This document shows positions 23,567 through 35,059 of a DNA stretch of 64,000 nucleotides, piece after piece. The stretch's first letter is position 1. Every line of letters begins with the position of its first letter. Source of the stretch: Adiantum capillus-veneris (Eukaryota > Streptophyta > Polypodiopsida > Polypodiales > Pteridaceae); the NCBI GenBank assembly GCA_014529385.2, contig CM043969.1, positions 66,598,676 through 66,662,675 on the forward strand, read 5' to 3'. The notes beneath the pieces are model-generated. The model was not told where the DNA came from and did no database searches. It saw only the letters and a program-made list of their open reading frames with translations. Both the position numbers and the translations under genes were made by a program.

Positions 23567-24084
23567 TCGCATCTGATAAATGTGGGCTCTCTTGTGAGTA
23601 ATGTTTGAGTGCATGTTTGAAAGACAAAATGACAGCACCATTTCGGTCTTGTGTTTCGAGAGAGATGAGATGGACATGATAGTAACAAGAAGTAGTCAAT
23701 CGAGACCTTGTGGAGACCTCGGATAGATCTAGATGTGATTGCTTAATACATTGCTGATTGATTATGATCCAATATCTCGATGGAAGTAGGGATGTGAATA
23801 TGATTTATATGTTCCGTGACTGTCGTCTTTGTGCAAGTACTAGATTTGTGTCGTCTAGTGCGGCAATGTCTATTGAACTGGTTTCTGGCTTATGTTTGAT
23901 TTTACAGGCGTAATCGAGGGCGATTACAATCCTTTCACGAGGGGGGTTTGTCACAAAATAATGACGTGGCATGTCCACCCGAACTAACCTCAATGATAGT
24001 GACAAAATCAAAGTTATAAGTTGTTCCACTTATGGGGTCCCGTCCAATGGGGCCCTGGGAATAAAAATTAATGAAATTGCGTGG
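23567..24084 (+). repeat. 3' tail and partial LTR of a divergent family-B element
   Basis: 23,567-23,948 has no open frame. It ends in CACGAGGGGGGTT, a polypurine tract, followed at 23,949 by an LTR start TGTCACAAAATAATGACGTG. About 136 bp of that LTR remain before another family-B LTR starts at 24,085. Confidence 0.6.
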
Positions 24085-24824
24085 TGTCATAAACTGCTGA
24101 CGTGTCAAGCCACTGAAGAACGGAGCCAACTTGGAGATCCCAGTCGAGGGGCCTAAACCCTAGAAGTAGGAGAAGAAGAAGAAGAAGTAGCACAAGAAGA
24201 CAAAGCAACACAAGAAGTTTTACCAACTTGCAGAGTCTCGTCAAGTGACCTATTTTTTAAAGAAGAGTTCCCACCGACTTATGACCTCGTCCGATGGCGC
24301 TTAAGGGACCTAAAGACATTAAAGTGAAGCAGAGAAAAGCCACACATACAACACTGAACACGTAACCAGTTACTGACGTGGCAGCATGATGACGTGGCAA
24401 CAATACACGGACTTCCATGTTTTGCGTTGGCAAGTGCTAATGTGGCAGGTGTACAGATTTCTGTAATTCACGCTGGCAACTTTTTGGGCTCAACGCTTAT
24501 GGGCCTGATGCTTTTGAGTTTGAAGCTTTTTATGTAGATGATTTTCATAGGCCAAGGGCCTTTAAATATGTGCAAAGGGCTCAGTCTCTGGCACTCTTCC
24601 GGGTGAAGGTGCATAGCACGAGTACCGGCATTGTACTAAGTTCAAGCAATATAAAGAAATACCAAAAGGGGCACCAAGGTTTGGGGCCAATACTCTCTTG
24701 GGGTGGAACTCCGCCACTCCCCGTCTCGTGTCGTGCATCTCTTTCAGTTCAGTTGTTATTTAAAGTGCTTAAAGTTGTTCAATCTGTTCTTTTCTGTTGG
24801 CACGCGGTGCTCGTCCCCGTGACA
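24085..24824 (+). repeat. Family-B 5' LTR
   Basis: Starts TGTCATAAACTGCTGACGTG, ends TCCCCGTGACA, and is followed directly by GTGGTATCAGAGC. It has several TGACGTGGCA copies, and the AAAGAAATACCAAAAGGGGC box at about 24,653. Confidence 0.85.
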
Positions 24825-25126
24825 GTGGTATCAGAGCTTCAGGCATGTGCTTTTTTGAAAGCATACTAGTCCTACCAAAGAGTAGACATAGCAAGATGGC
24901 GCTTCCAAGCTTTACATGAAATTTTATTCAAGAAGCCCGACTCCGGACTAATTAGCCACTCCCATCCCCGCGCAAGTGGTATCAGAGCTTCAGGCGTGTG
25001 CTTTTTTGAAAGCATACCAGTCCTACCAAAGAGTAGACATAGCAAGTCGGCGCTTCCAAGCTTTACATGAAATTTTATTCAAGAAGCCAGACTCCGGACT
25101 AATTAGCCACTCCCACCCTTACTCCA
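24825..25126 (+). repeat. Duplicated 151-bp leader with two primer-binding sites
   Basis: Two tandem copies (24,825-24,975 and from 24,976) each begin GTGGTATCAGAGCTTCAGGC. Primer sites are therefore at 24,826-24,837 and 24,977-24,988. The copies are more than 90 percent identical; after the second, the normal leader continues to ATAAAG at about 25,185. Confidence 0.9.
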
Positions 25127-26269
25127 TCGCGCACGCGCGCGCTCTCATCTTCATCGCTCTGTCTTACAGGGCATAAGCCATAAAGATAACTTGCAAGAGA
25201 AGGATCAAAGATTTTTATTTTTTTTAAGCTGCTGTTTTTCTTTGAAAGAGTGCCATACAGTGGTGGATGTCTATAGCTACCAAGCCACGCACTCCAAGGA
25301 CTTGACAAGCTTTCAAGAGAATTTTTGCCCAAAGTTACATGCCTTCTGACATCTTCCTTCAGAGTGCAGCTCTTGGCAAAGTGGATTATCCTGAAATGCT
25401 TGCCACGAAATATCCTGAAATGCTTGCCACGAAAACCCTAGCACAATACAACTTACAGTCTTTGGACATCTTTCAATAGGTATCTCATCTTGAACCGATA
25501 ATCTTGGAGGTCAATGTGATTGGTATATCTTTGGGCTACCATCACCGCCACAGGGAGACTATTTGTCGAGGCTTGTTTTGACTATTCAAGAGCTTATAAA
25601 CTATGCTCCGGTCGGCTATAACCTTATGGAAGAAATCTAACCCTAATTGTTGGTGCAGGTTTCAGAATGGAAGCCCTGTCTACTTTTGAGGTAAAAAAAT
25701 GTCAAGAATGCTTTTCAAAATTTTGTTTGAGAACTTGTTTGGTGATTCTGTTTGGAATTTGTTTGAAATGGATGGTATCTATTTTTAACCTGGTGCCAAT
25801 TTGAACTGTTTGACTCTGGTTTTAATACTGGTTTCATTGATTGTTGATTTTACTCCTGGGTAGAGTAATGAGAAATGTTGTTTTGGTATTGTTTGAACCT
25901 TGGAACGACGCAGACTGGATGTCTAGGGAGCGTTTCGTTGTATGTTGGAAAACCTTCGAACGACACAGACGAGATGTCTAGGGAACGTTTGGTTGTATGC
26001 TTGAACCTCCGAGTGATGCAGGCTGCGGTCTGGGGAGCGTTTGGTTGTACGAGTCCTCTGAGCTCATGGCCTGGACCTTTTTAGGTTATTTACAGAGGGA
26101 GTGACAAGGTAGTCGCTGATTAGTTTCATACCGCAGACCGTCTGTCTCGAGGGAGTGCTTAATTGCATTGTTCGTCGTGTCTTGTTGCATGCATATGTGA
26201 GCACTTGTGTTGCATTGTGATGTGCCAACCACTGAATATTCCTTATTGGATGAGATTTTTCTGGAAAGA
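25127..26269 (+). other. Non-coding body of the family-B element
   Basis: Remnants of gag may lie at 25,350-25,560, without an open frame. 25,690-26,260 repeats the 3' body seen at 7,149-7,745, with several GCTTGAACCTCCGAGTG and CGTTTGGTTGTA phrases. No domain recognised. Confidence 0.5.
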
Positions 26270-26437
26270 TGTCAAGTGCAATGGAGGTGTTTATGGATTT
26301 AGCTCGGATCTAATACTCCGCACAAACACAAGGGACACTTTACTTCATTTAAAAGACTGAACCAAACTAAAAGAAAGAGAGAGACAAGAGAGAAAAGAGA
26401 CGACACGGGATGTCGGGTCCCAACGCTCAAGGGCCCC

Positions 26438-26459
26438 CTTGCTCTGTTGCCAGAGCAAG
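26438..26459 (-). other. Perfect 9-bp-stem hairpin in family-E LTR
   Basis: CTTGCTCTG / CAGAGCAAG with a four-base loop that reads GCAA on the element's sense strand, placed just after AATAAAGAAGTA. The right-hand LTR copy (about 28,051-28,074) is degraded. Confidence 0.6.
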
Positions 26460-27126
26460 TACTTCTTTATTCTTGCACAAATGCTCATACAATGACTGGA
26501 TGTTGAGATGTTGATGCTAATAAGTCCTAATGTTGTGGTACTTGATGACGACGATGTCGACGACAATGATGTCAAGGGCTGAAATCTAAAAACGCTGATC
26601 TGATCTGAATCTGAAAACGCTAATTTGATCTGATCTGATCTGAATCTGATCTAAAATCTGAAAACACCGAACTGATCTGAGGCTGATTCAAAAAAGGTTG
26701 GTCTAATCTGAAATGCTGGTGATGCTGGCTGAAAACGTTGATCTTATCCTGAGAAAACGCTAGGGCTCCTGAGGTGCTGCCTGACTGATGGGTGCCTACC
26801 TCCTTGTGTCCCTGCTTCTTCTGCCTTTACTGAGTGCCCAATGGGTTTCTTCTACAGTTCCTTTTTTTCCCTACCTACATTCCAACAAGGGTAAATGAAA
26901 AGTCACTTATTAATAAATAACCCATAAGAGGTGGTTCGAGCGGTAAAATGCTTGCATGATGAAATGATTGTTCTGTGCAAGAGAGGATAATGCAACTGTC
27001 ACCGGCCTAGGCATGCACGTCCTGCTAGAGGCTCACCAAGGTACCAGGCTCAGTCCTAAGCTACTAAATCATGCTACATTGTGGCAGAACATGTCCATGT
27101 AGCGCAAGTGAAGTGCGCACGTGACA

Positions 27127-27860
27127 TCCCCCCCTATTAAAGGTGAGGCACAACTGCCGAACTTCTATTTGTGCTTCTTACGTTGAATGCTTCTGATGCA
27201 TGTGGATGCATAACCAATGAAGATTCCTCCAGACGAGTGGGTACTACGGATGTAGATCTGGTGCGATGTCAACACCTACCATACGAGTTTCCCGGTAACC
27301 TTACTACTGTCGCAGAATACCAGCCTTCGTGCTGACTCTGCCTTGAGAGCAAGTACGACCACTCGAATAGCCTTGTCGTGAAAACATTGCGGGTGAAGCT
27401 GAAAGGAAAAGGTGCTCGAAGGTATTTCCAAGGGTTTCTTGTCAACGGAAGTGGATGTATGCTACATGCGAATGCGAATGCGAATGCGAATGCGAATGCG
27501 AATGCGAATGCGAATGCAGAAGAGGCTAGAAATCTTGTCGCCAACTCCTTCCATAACCGCATAAGAGGCAAGTAGATCCTGGTACTCAAAATCCAGGTTC
27601 TCGTGTATCCAATGTCGATCTTCCTTCAAAGACATAGCAATGAAGATGGGATGTGGTAAGTCCATGGTCGAAACTCAAAGATTCTTTCAGGAAAAAAAAC
27701 TGGGAGAGGTTTCTTGGGTTCTTGATGGTTCTTGAGTTCTTGAGGTTCTTAAGGTTCTTGGTTCTTCTTGGGTTCTTTGGTTTTGCTTGGGTTCTTGATG
27801 GTTCTTGGATTCTTCCCTTGAGTTCGCGAAGCCGAAGCACACGCAGAGCACTGATACCAA
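27127..27860 (-). other. Body of family-E element with hexanucleotide array
   Basis: An array of GCGAAT units (27,467-27,513, about eight copies) keeps open frames on both strands. The stretch 27,710-27,830 is a degenerate GGTTCTTG repeat; on the minus strand it reads as a K/N/R/P-rich peptide (27,586-27,840). Neither open segment matches a family I know, and either could be an artefact of repeats. Confidence 0.4.
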
Positions 27861-27974
27861 TGTCGAGTGCAGCGGAAGTGTTTATGGATTGAGCTCGGAT
27901 CTAGTACTCCGCACAAACACAAGGGACAGTTTACTTCACTTGAAAGACTGAACTGAATTGAAAGAAAGAGAGAG

Positions 27975-28012
<38 letters not shown>

Positions 28013-28948
28013 AGACGGCACGGGATGTCCGGTGTCAACCCTCAAGGGGCCCCCTACTCTGTTGCCATAGCAAGTATTTCTTTATTCTTGCACAAATGCT
28101 CATACAATGACTGGATGCTGAGATGCTGATGCTAATGGGTACTAATGTTGTGGTACTTGATGACGACGAGGTCAAGGCTGAAATCTGAAAACGCTGACCG
28201 GATCTGAATCTAAAAACGCTGATCTCATCTGATTTGATCTGAATCTAATCTGAAATCTGAAAACGCTGAACTGATCTGAGGCTGGATCAGAAAACGCTGG
28301 TCTGATTTGAATGCTAGCGATGCTGGCTGAGAACGTTGATCTTGTCCTGAGAAAACGCTAGGGCTCCTGAGGTGTTGTCTTACTGCTGGGTGCCTGTCTC
28401 CTTGTGTCCCTACTTCTTCTGCATCTACAGAGTGCCCAACAGGTTTCTTTTATAGTTCCTTTAGCCATTTGCCCTACCTATATTCCAGCATGGGTAAATG
28501 AAAAGTCACTTATTAATAAATGACCTATAAGAGGTGGTTCAAGCGGTAAAATGCCTGCATGATGAAATGACGAGGGTAATGCAACTGTGACCGGCCTGGG
28601 CATGCACGTCTTGCTAGAGGCGCACAAAGGTGCCAGGCTCAGTCCTAAGCTACTGAATCATGCTAGATTGTGGCAGAACATGTCCACGTAGCGCAAGTGA
28701 AGTGCGCACGTGGCATAAGCCAACGACCCGGGATATCAAGAACTCCAATCTGGAGTGAGACTCCTTATTGGATGAGATTTTTCTGGGGAGCCAACGACCC
28801 AGGATATCAAGAGTTCCAATCTGGAATGAGAAACTGATTGTCCCTCCTAATGTCCCTTGGAATGACCCTCGCAAATTTTGGGCTAACTTGAATTTTTTTG
28901 CAGATATGTTGTAATTGCAAACGATTACTTTCTTTCAAGAAGGGAAGA

Positions 28949-29710
28949 TGCCACAAACTGCTGACGTGTCAAGCCACTGAAGAACGGAGCCAACTTGTAG
29001 ATCCCGGTCGATGGGCCTAAACCCTAGAAAAAGGAGAAGCAGAAGTAGTAGAAGAAGACGAAGCAACACAAGAAGTTTTACCAACTTGCAAAGTCTCGTC
29101 GAGTGGCCTATTTTTTAAAGAAGAGTTCCCACCAAATTATGGGACCCCATCCGATGGGGCCCAGGGGACCCAAAGGAATTAAAGTGAAGCAACCCACACC
29201 CACACACACAAAACTGAACGTGTAACCAGCTGATGACGTGGCAGCTGTACGAACATCCCATAATTTATGCTATCATGATGACGTGGCAATAGTACGGATT
29301 TCCACGTTTTGCACTCGCAGGTGGTCACGTGGAAGATGTACGGATTTCTGTAATTCACGTTGGTAGCTTTTTGGGCTCAACGCTTTTGGGCCTGATGCTT
29401 TTGAGTTTGAAGCTTTTATGTAACTGCTTTTCATAGGCCAAGGGCCTTTACATATGTGCAGAGGGCTCAGTCTCTGGCACTCTTCTGGGTGAAGGTGCAG
29501 AGCGTGAGTGCAGGCATTGTACTAAGTTCAAGTATTATAAAGAAACACCGAAAGGGGCGCCAAGGTTTGGGGCCAGTGCTCTCTTGGGGTGGAACTCCGT
29601 CACTCCCTGTCTCATGTCGTGCATCTCTTTAAATTCAGTTGTTATTTGAAGTGCTTAAAGTTGTTCAGCCTGTTCTTTTCTGTTGGCACGTGGTGCCTGT
29701 CCCCATGACA
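28949..29710 (+). repeat. Family-B LTR (3')
   Basis: Starts TGCCACAAACTGCTGACGTG after the polypurine run AAGAAGGGAAGA and ends CCCCATGACA. It resembles 24,085-24,824 at about 85-90 percent, with the GGGGCGCC box at about 29,538-29,575. Confidence 0.8.
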
Positions 29711-30057
29711 TCGAGCTATTGACGTGGAGGCCAGTACGATTTTTCGCAAATCACACTGATCTCGCATGCTATACGGACGCCCGTGTTTTGGGGCGCTTCT
29801 TACGCTAGCAGCCTTCAACGCTAGTTTGAGAGATCAGATGCTTTGGAACTTGTAGCTTTTCATGTATTGCTTTTAGGCCCAGAGCCTACATAAGAATTGC
29901 CGGGGCCTCTCTCCCTCAGATTAGCTTGGGAGCATTGAGCAGACAGAGAGGACCCTCGGACATTGTACATTGCCAAACTTAATATAAAAAAAGAAATACC
30001 GAAAGGGGCACCGGACTTTAAGGCCAATCTCTCTCTGGGCACGGAACTATGTCGAGC

Positions 30058-31101
<1,044 letters not shown>

Positions 31102-31189
31102 TGTGTGTGTTAAAGTTCAGTGATTTTGAAGTTTATGTTCGTGTGTTGCTATTGATTTCTGGTTTGGAGTGTCCAAACCTGTAACACAG

Positions 31190-31413
31190 TCCCAACAGTA
31201 AGAGGCACCCCTCCTCCATACAAGCCAACGATCCCACCTTATACATGCTCCAAAAGGGCTCAATTCATCTATAGGTCGCCATCTAACTCTTGGCTCCATA
31301 TCTAAGAAAGTAGCATTCCTCCCCAAGAAACCTGGAAAGGGTAGTCTTGCATCTACTGCATGTGCATCATCTGCTACTGCACTTGTTAAATCTGATGCTA
31401 CTAGGTAACGATG
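31190..31413 (-). other. Unrecognised coding-like segment (possible exon)
   Basis: The minus strand is open for about 75 residues, starting LVASDLTSAVADDAHAV and continuing through PFPGFLGRNATFLDMEP to RWRPIDELSPFGACIRWDRW. The tryptophan- and arginine-rich composition looks like real protein rather than chance. It ends where the solo LTR begins at 31,186. I do not recognise the family. Confidence 0.35.
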
Positions 31414-31589
31414 TGTTGAATCCCTTCTTGTTCGTGAAAGATTTTGTCGCTATAACCTTCGCTTTTGCTTTTAATTGAGGATTGATCACCCCCTTCCACC
31501 GCCTAATAACTGTGTTCATCAACTAAATCTTTATGTGTTTTCCATAGAGTGCATCATGAGAGTGAGTACCAGAGTGCTCCATGAGAAGA

Positions 31590-31862
31590 TTTACTTCGGC
31601 TTCTCCAGCTTTGTCATGATCGACTGGATTTGCTGTGCCTCTGGCTACTTTGCCTAGCCGTTAAAATTGACAGCCACTTCCTGTTCTGGCTCCTCGTCTT
31701 CGACTTCTTCAACTTCCTCTTCCACTTCCTCTTTCACATACTCATATTCCTCCTCTTACGTGATGACTAGGAAGTCGGGGACTAAATTGAAACCTGTTGT
31801 TTCTGTCAAGGGCTATTTTGCCTGTGAAAACAGGTGCTTCAGAAAAACCTCCTGTCATTTGA
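31590..31862 (-). pseudogene. Acidic coding-like segment, disrupted
   Basis: The minus strand reads APVFTGKIALDRNN, then in another frame FNLVPDFLVIT, a stop, EEEYEYVKEEVEEEVEEVE, DEEPEQEVAVNFNG and a stop, then SIMTKLEKPK. The acidic run mirrors a TCT/TCC-rich stretch on the plus strand and could be simple repeat. GTAAGAGG after LVIT could be a splice donor. It may belong with the segment at 31,190-31,413. Function unknown. Confidence 0.3.
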
Positions 31863-32029
31863 CATGGTAGAATCTCGAAATTGCCTATCATTTTCCATGT
31901 TTATACCTTGAAATTTATGTTATACGTGGCAAATCATGTAGGTTGGTCACTTTACACAAAGCATATGAGAGGGGGCTTGGAAAATTGCATGTCAAAAGAA
32001 ATTTCTACTATGCCTGTCAATTTGGTGCT

Positions 32030-32600
32030 CTGATATCACAACTCACCTAACAAGGGGGTAAAAACAATGTGACGGTAACACCAAAAACTAACTGAATATA
32101 GCAAACTTTAACAGAAAGAAACACTAGAGACGAGACATGTGGGGTGGAGTTCCCCACAAAGAAGTATTGGTCCCTCCAACAGACACCACTTTTAGTACTT
32201 TTTTTATTTGACTGATCAAGTTGTCTGGTTTCAACTGCTAGACTGAAGCCACTCACATATTCTATGTGATAATGGTGCCCCGGGCCCCTATCTTCATATT
32301 TAACAACACTGAGCCCCAAGAGCACAAGCTTTATAAGTTATTGTTAAATGAGTACTAAAAGCACTAAAAATCATCTACTATCAAATACCGGCACATGAAA
32401 AGCATCCCAATGTAAAAATATGCCACATTAGCAGCGTCCGCACGTCAGCCACATCATCAGTCCAAACTGCCGCATCAGCAGCCATATGTACAGTACAGTC
32501 CAATGTAAATCGCCACATTTTTTGTCGCAATTTAGAGTGGCTGCGCTTTGATTGGGCAATGGGTTTCGGCTCCAATCGGCTCTACCCCTCAAGGGTCGGG
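32030..32600 (-). repeat. Degraded LTR related to family B, minus strand
   Basis: On the minus strand, GATATCAGAGCACCA (32,022-32,036) resembles a primer site. Upstream in that sense are GTGGGGAACTCCACCCCAC (about 32,138-32,157) and several TGACGT/ATGTGGC-type motifs (32,420-32,520). The 5' border is not visible. Confidence 0.4.
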
Positions 32601-33911
32601 TATAGTGATGCCACATCACCATTTTGTGAAAGCATCATCAAGTACAACATCGTCATGGATTGGATCCTTGTTTGATCCTTCGCCGGTCTCCATTGTTTTT
32701 GAAGAGAACTTGCACATGTGCATAGGCTAGGACAGGGAGGAATGAAGAGGGTACTCCAAATTAGCCTACACTGACACCAAATCAGCCCCAACAGGTGAAA
32801 AACAGCAGCAATCAGCCGCATGGCCAAGAAGATCACTGTAGATGAGAGGGAAATGGTCTGCTCTCAATGATCAGCCTCAAGTTTGCAAAACAGAAGATAC
32901 AAGAGAGGATTGCACACAGAGAGGGGGATGCAAATTAGAGAGAATGAGAGAATGCTAGGAGAGAGACGGCGAAAGAGAAGATGTTGAGAGAGTTTGCAAC
33001 AGCGCCAAAAAATGCTTGCTATGCTGCTCCAACACACACATGATGCAACATCAAAGTGCTGCAAGCCCAGTTATGCCACATCATCGTGAGACTGCAAGTG
33101 AATCAAACCACTGTAAATACTGAGACTCTGATTCCATACGAATATGGGTCCTGTCTCTAGCCAAGCCTACCGGACAAGAGGGTTTACGGCTTGACAGGTG
33201 GGAAAGGTACACCTACCTCATACGGCACAGCCACAAAACAGCCATCACTCCCTAATCTGCTCTGTGGAGATGCCAGAGCCACCACAGGTCAGGGGGTGAA
33301 ACTCTGACAAACTCCGCCTCTCTCTCATTGTCTACCAGTCATTCTCTTCAAGTCTGAAGTTCGCATGTCCTAGGACCCAAGTGGGTAACAGACAAGCACA
33401 TATACTAGAAAGCCTTGCAAGATTGCACTCTAGATGACTTCCATGTCACCTTTTTCAAAGACAACACGCCAAAACTTGCAAAGGGATGGCTTCGATCCAG
33501 AAGTACCTTGCATTTACGTCACATTTAGATATCTCTGATGGATAATATACTAGAAAAATCCTAAGAAAGAAGGATGACAAAGAAGAAAAGATGTTAGAAA
33601 CAAGGATTTTAGCACTCTTTGACTACCTTCTACGAGAGGGTAATATTTCATGACCAGTTTCATGAGAACGTATTACGTGTGACGAGCTGGATGGAAGCAA
33701 AATCCTAGTCAACGGGCTTGCCAGAACAAAAGTGGACAATTCTGCACAATTGAATGCAACTTGTGACGGCTTTTAAAAACACTACCCAGGCTTAAAAACA
33801 CACGGAAACAGATAACCATGTAATGTTGCATAGATCCACACTGTTAATCAACCTGATACTTGGTCAATTGAACCTAAATGAATAGAAGAGAACGATATGA
33901 ATGGATATTTT
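32601..33911. other. Region without recognised genes
   Basis: Short overlapping frames only. It is probably the intron or 3' flank of the minus-strand gene at 33,914-34,890, plus degraded repeats. Confidence 0.4.
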
Positions 33912-33913
33912 AC

Positions 33914-34722
33914 CTTCTATAAAATCTGAAAATTTTAATAAAAAGTCATTGATTTGGTCTTTGTAGATATAACTGGCAGCTCCAAAACCACCAATGATTC
34001 CCACAAGAAGTAAACCAGCAGCTATGCTTCCTTTCATAGCTGCATCCCCTGATATTAATTCATCATCACTCTCACTGTCGTCTGACTGTTCTTGGCTCTC
34101 TCCAGCAAGGCTAACCTTACTTGTCTCTGACACACTCAAGTCATCATGTCTTAATGCATCTGAAGGAACTGCCTCTTCCCTTTCAAAAGGTTTCCTGTCA
34201 TTGTAAGTGACTTGCACACTCATTGAAGACCTTTTCTGGCCTGACTCCTCAGCCTCTTCATCTGCCTGCCTTGTGTTGCCCTTCACCGATGATGCTCTTG
34301 CCAATTGTAGAGATGCCTTTCTATTCTTGATAATAGGAATATCTTTAAAATCAACTGAAACAATGCAATAAAGCAGAGATATTGCATCAATGATTCTCTT
34401 GACAGCTCTCAAACATGGTAGCACAAAACCTCCTACGTGGAAAGCACTTGTGCATATGCCCCTGTGTGATTCATCATGCGTACACACATGGGAGCATGTG
34501 TCACACAAGCTTTCCTTTAACAATTTTCATGACAAGTCTGCAGTATCCCATAAGATCATATGGGAAGAAGAAGATTACTTTATTGAACGCAAGAAGCTTG
34601 TTTGTCTCTTCATCCAGAGCATCTTCAATAGTCCCGTGTAAAGCATGTGTGCAAGGTCGTTACTCTTTAGCATATGCAACAACGGTCTGTGGAGAGCAAG
34701 AGAGAGTGCATGGAAATGCGAG

Positions 34723-34797
<75 letters not shown>

Positions 34798-34890
34798 AAA
34801 ATTGTGGGAGTTGGAGAATAGTAGACGCGCATCCCAGCTTCTGGAGCTTGTGGTGGTTGAATGCAGCAGTGAGGTTGCAATGGTTGCCAT
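33914..34890 (-). CDS. Two 5' exons of a probable chloroplast TVP38/TMEM64-family membrane protein gene
   Basis: Exon 1 is 34,890-34,794: ATG, then MATIATSLLHSTTTSSRSW, a serine/threonine-rich, arginine-bearing N-terminus like a chloroplast transit peptide. It ends GCAG before GT at 34,793. Exon 2 is 34,354-33,914, after an acceptor TTTCAG; both junctions are phase 1, so the frame continues. It encodes a hydrophilic linker rich in E, S and D, then a membrane helix (AAGLLLVGIIGGFGAASYIY) and KDQINDFLLKFSDFIEG, ending at donor GTAAAA. The helix plus KDQIN...FIEG resembles the segment before the SNARE-associated domain in plant plastid TVP38/TMEM64 proteins (from memory). The remaining exons, including that domain, were not found in the window, so this is a 5' part only. 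The family call is moderate; the exon structure is better supported. Confidence 0.55.
34724..34793 (-). repeat. (CT)n(CA)n microsatellite at the 5' end of the intron
   Basis: On the gene's sense strand the intron opens GTCTCTCTCT and then CACACA for about 70 bases, directly at the proposed splice donor. Confidence 0.8.
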
Positions 34891-35059
34891 GTACAAAATC
34901 CTTAAGTGAGCTCGACGTGACCGTTGAGGATCATCACAGACGTCCCCCGCGATGATGGGGAGAGTGTAGAAAGCCGAGAGAGAATGTGTGCCCCCGAGCG
35001 CGAGACACGCGGCTGGGCAAAAATGAGGAAGGTATATCGCAGTGGGACTGGCCACTAGA

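Larger units (their letters stand above)
26270..28715 (-). mobile_element. Family-E small LTR element, minus strand
   Basis: LTRs of 857 bp (26,270-27,126) and 855 bp (27,861-28,715), starting TGTC on the left and ending CACGTGACA/CACGTGGCA. On the minus strand a TTGGTATCAGTGCTCTGC primer site (27,843-27,860) follows the right LTR, and a GGGGGGGA polypurine tract abuts the left one. The 734-bp body has no gag-pol. The insertion site is within a family-B body; no clean target duplication was found (AAAGA against TAAGC). Confidence 0.75.
24085..29710 (+). mobile_element. Non-autonomous family-B element with nested family-E element
   Basis: 5' LTR 24,085-24,824, primer site, leader, non-coding body, polypurine tract (about 28,938-28,948) and 3' LTR 28,949-29,710. 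Excluding the nested 26,270-28,715 element, the body is about 1.7 kb and encodes no recognised protein, so the element would have needed proteins in trans. The flanks CGTGG and TCGAG do not match, so the two LTRs may come from different insertions joined by recombination. Confidence 0.6.

Noticed and set aside
26930..26990. Possible tRNA-like GGTTCGAGCGG motif in family-E LTR (also 28,525)
   Set aside because: No acceptor or anticodon stem can be formed around it; it is part of the LTR.
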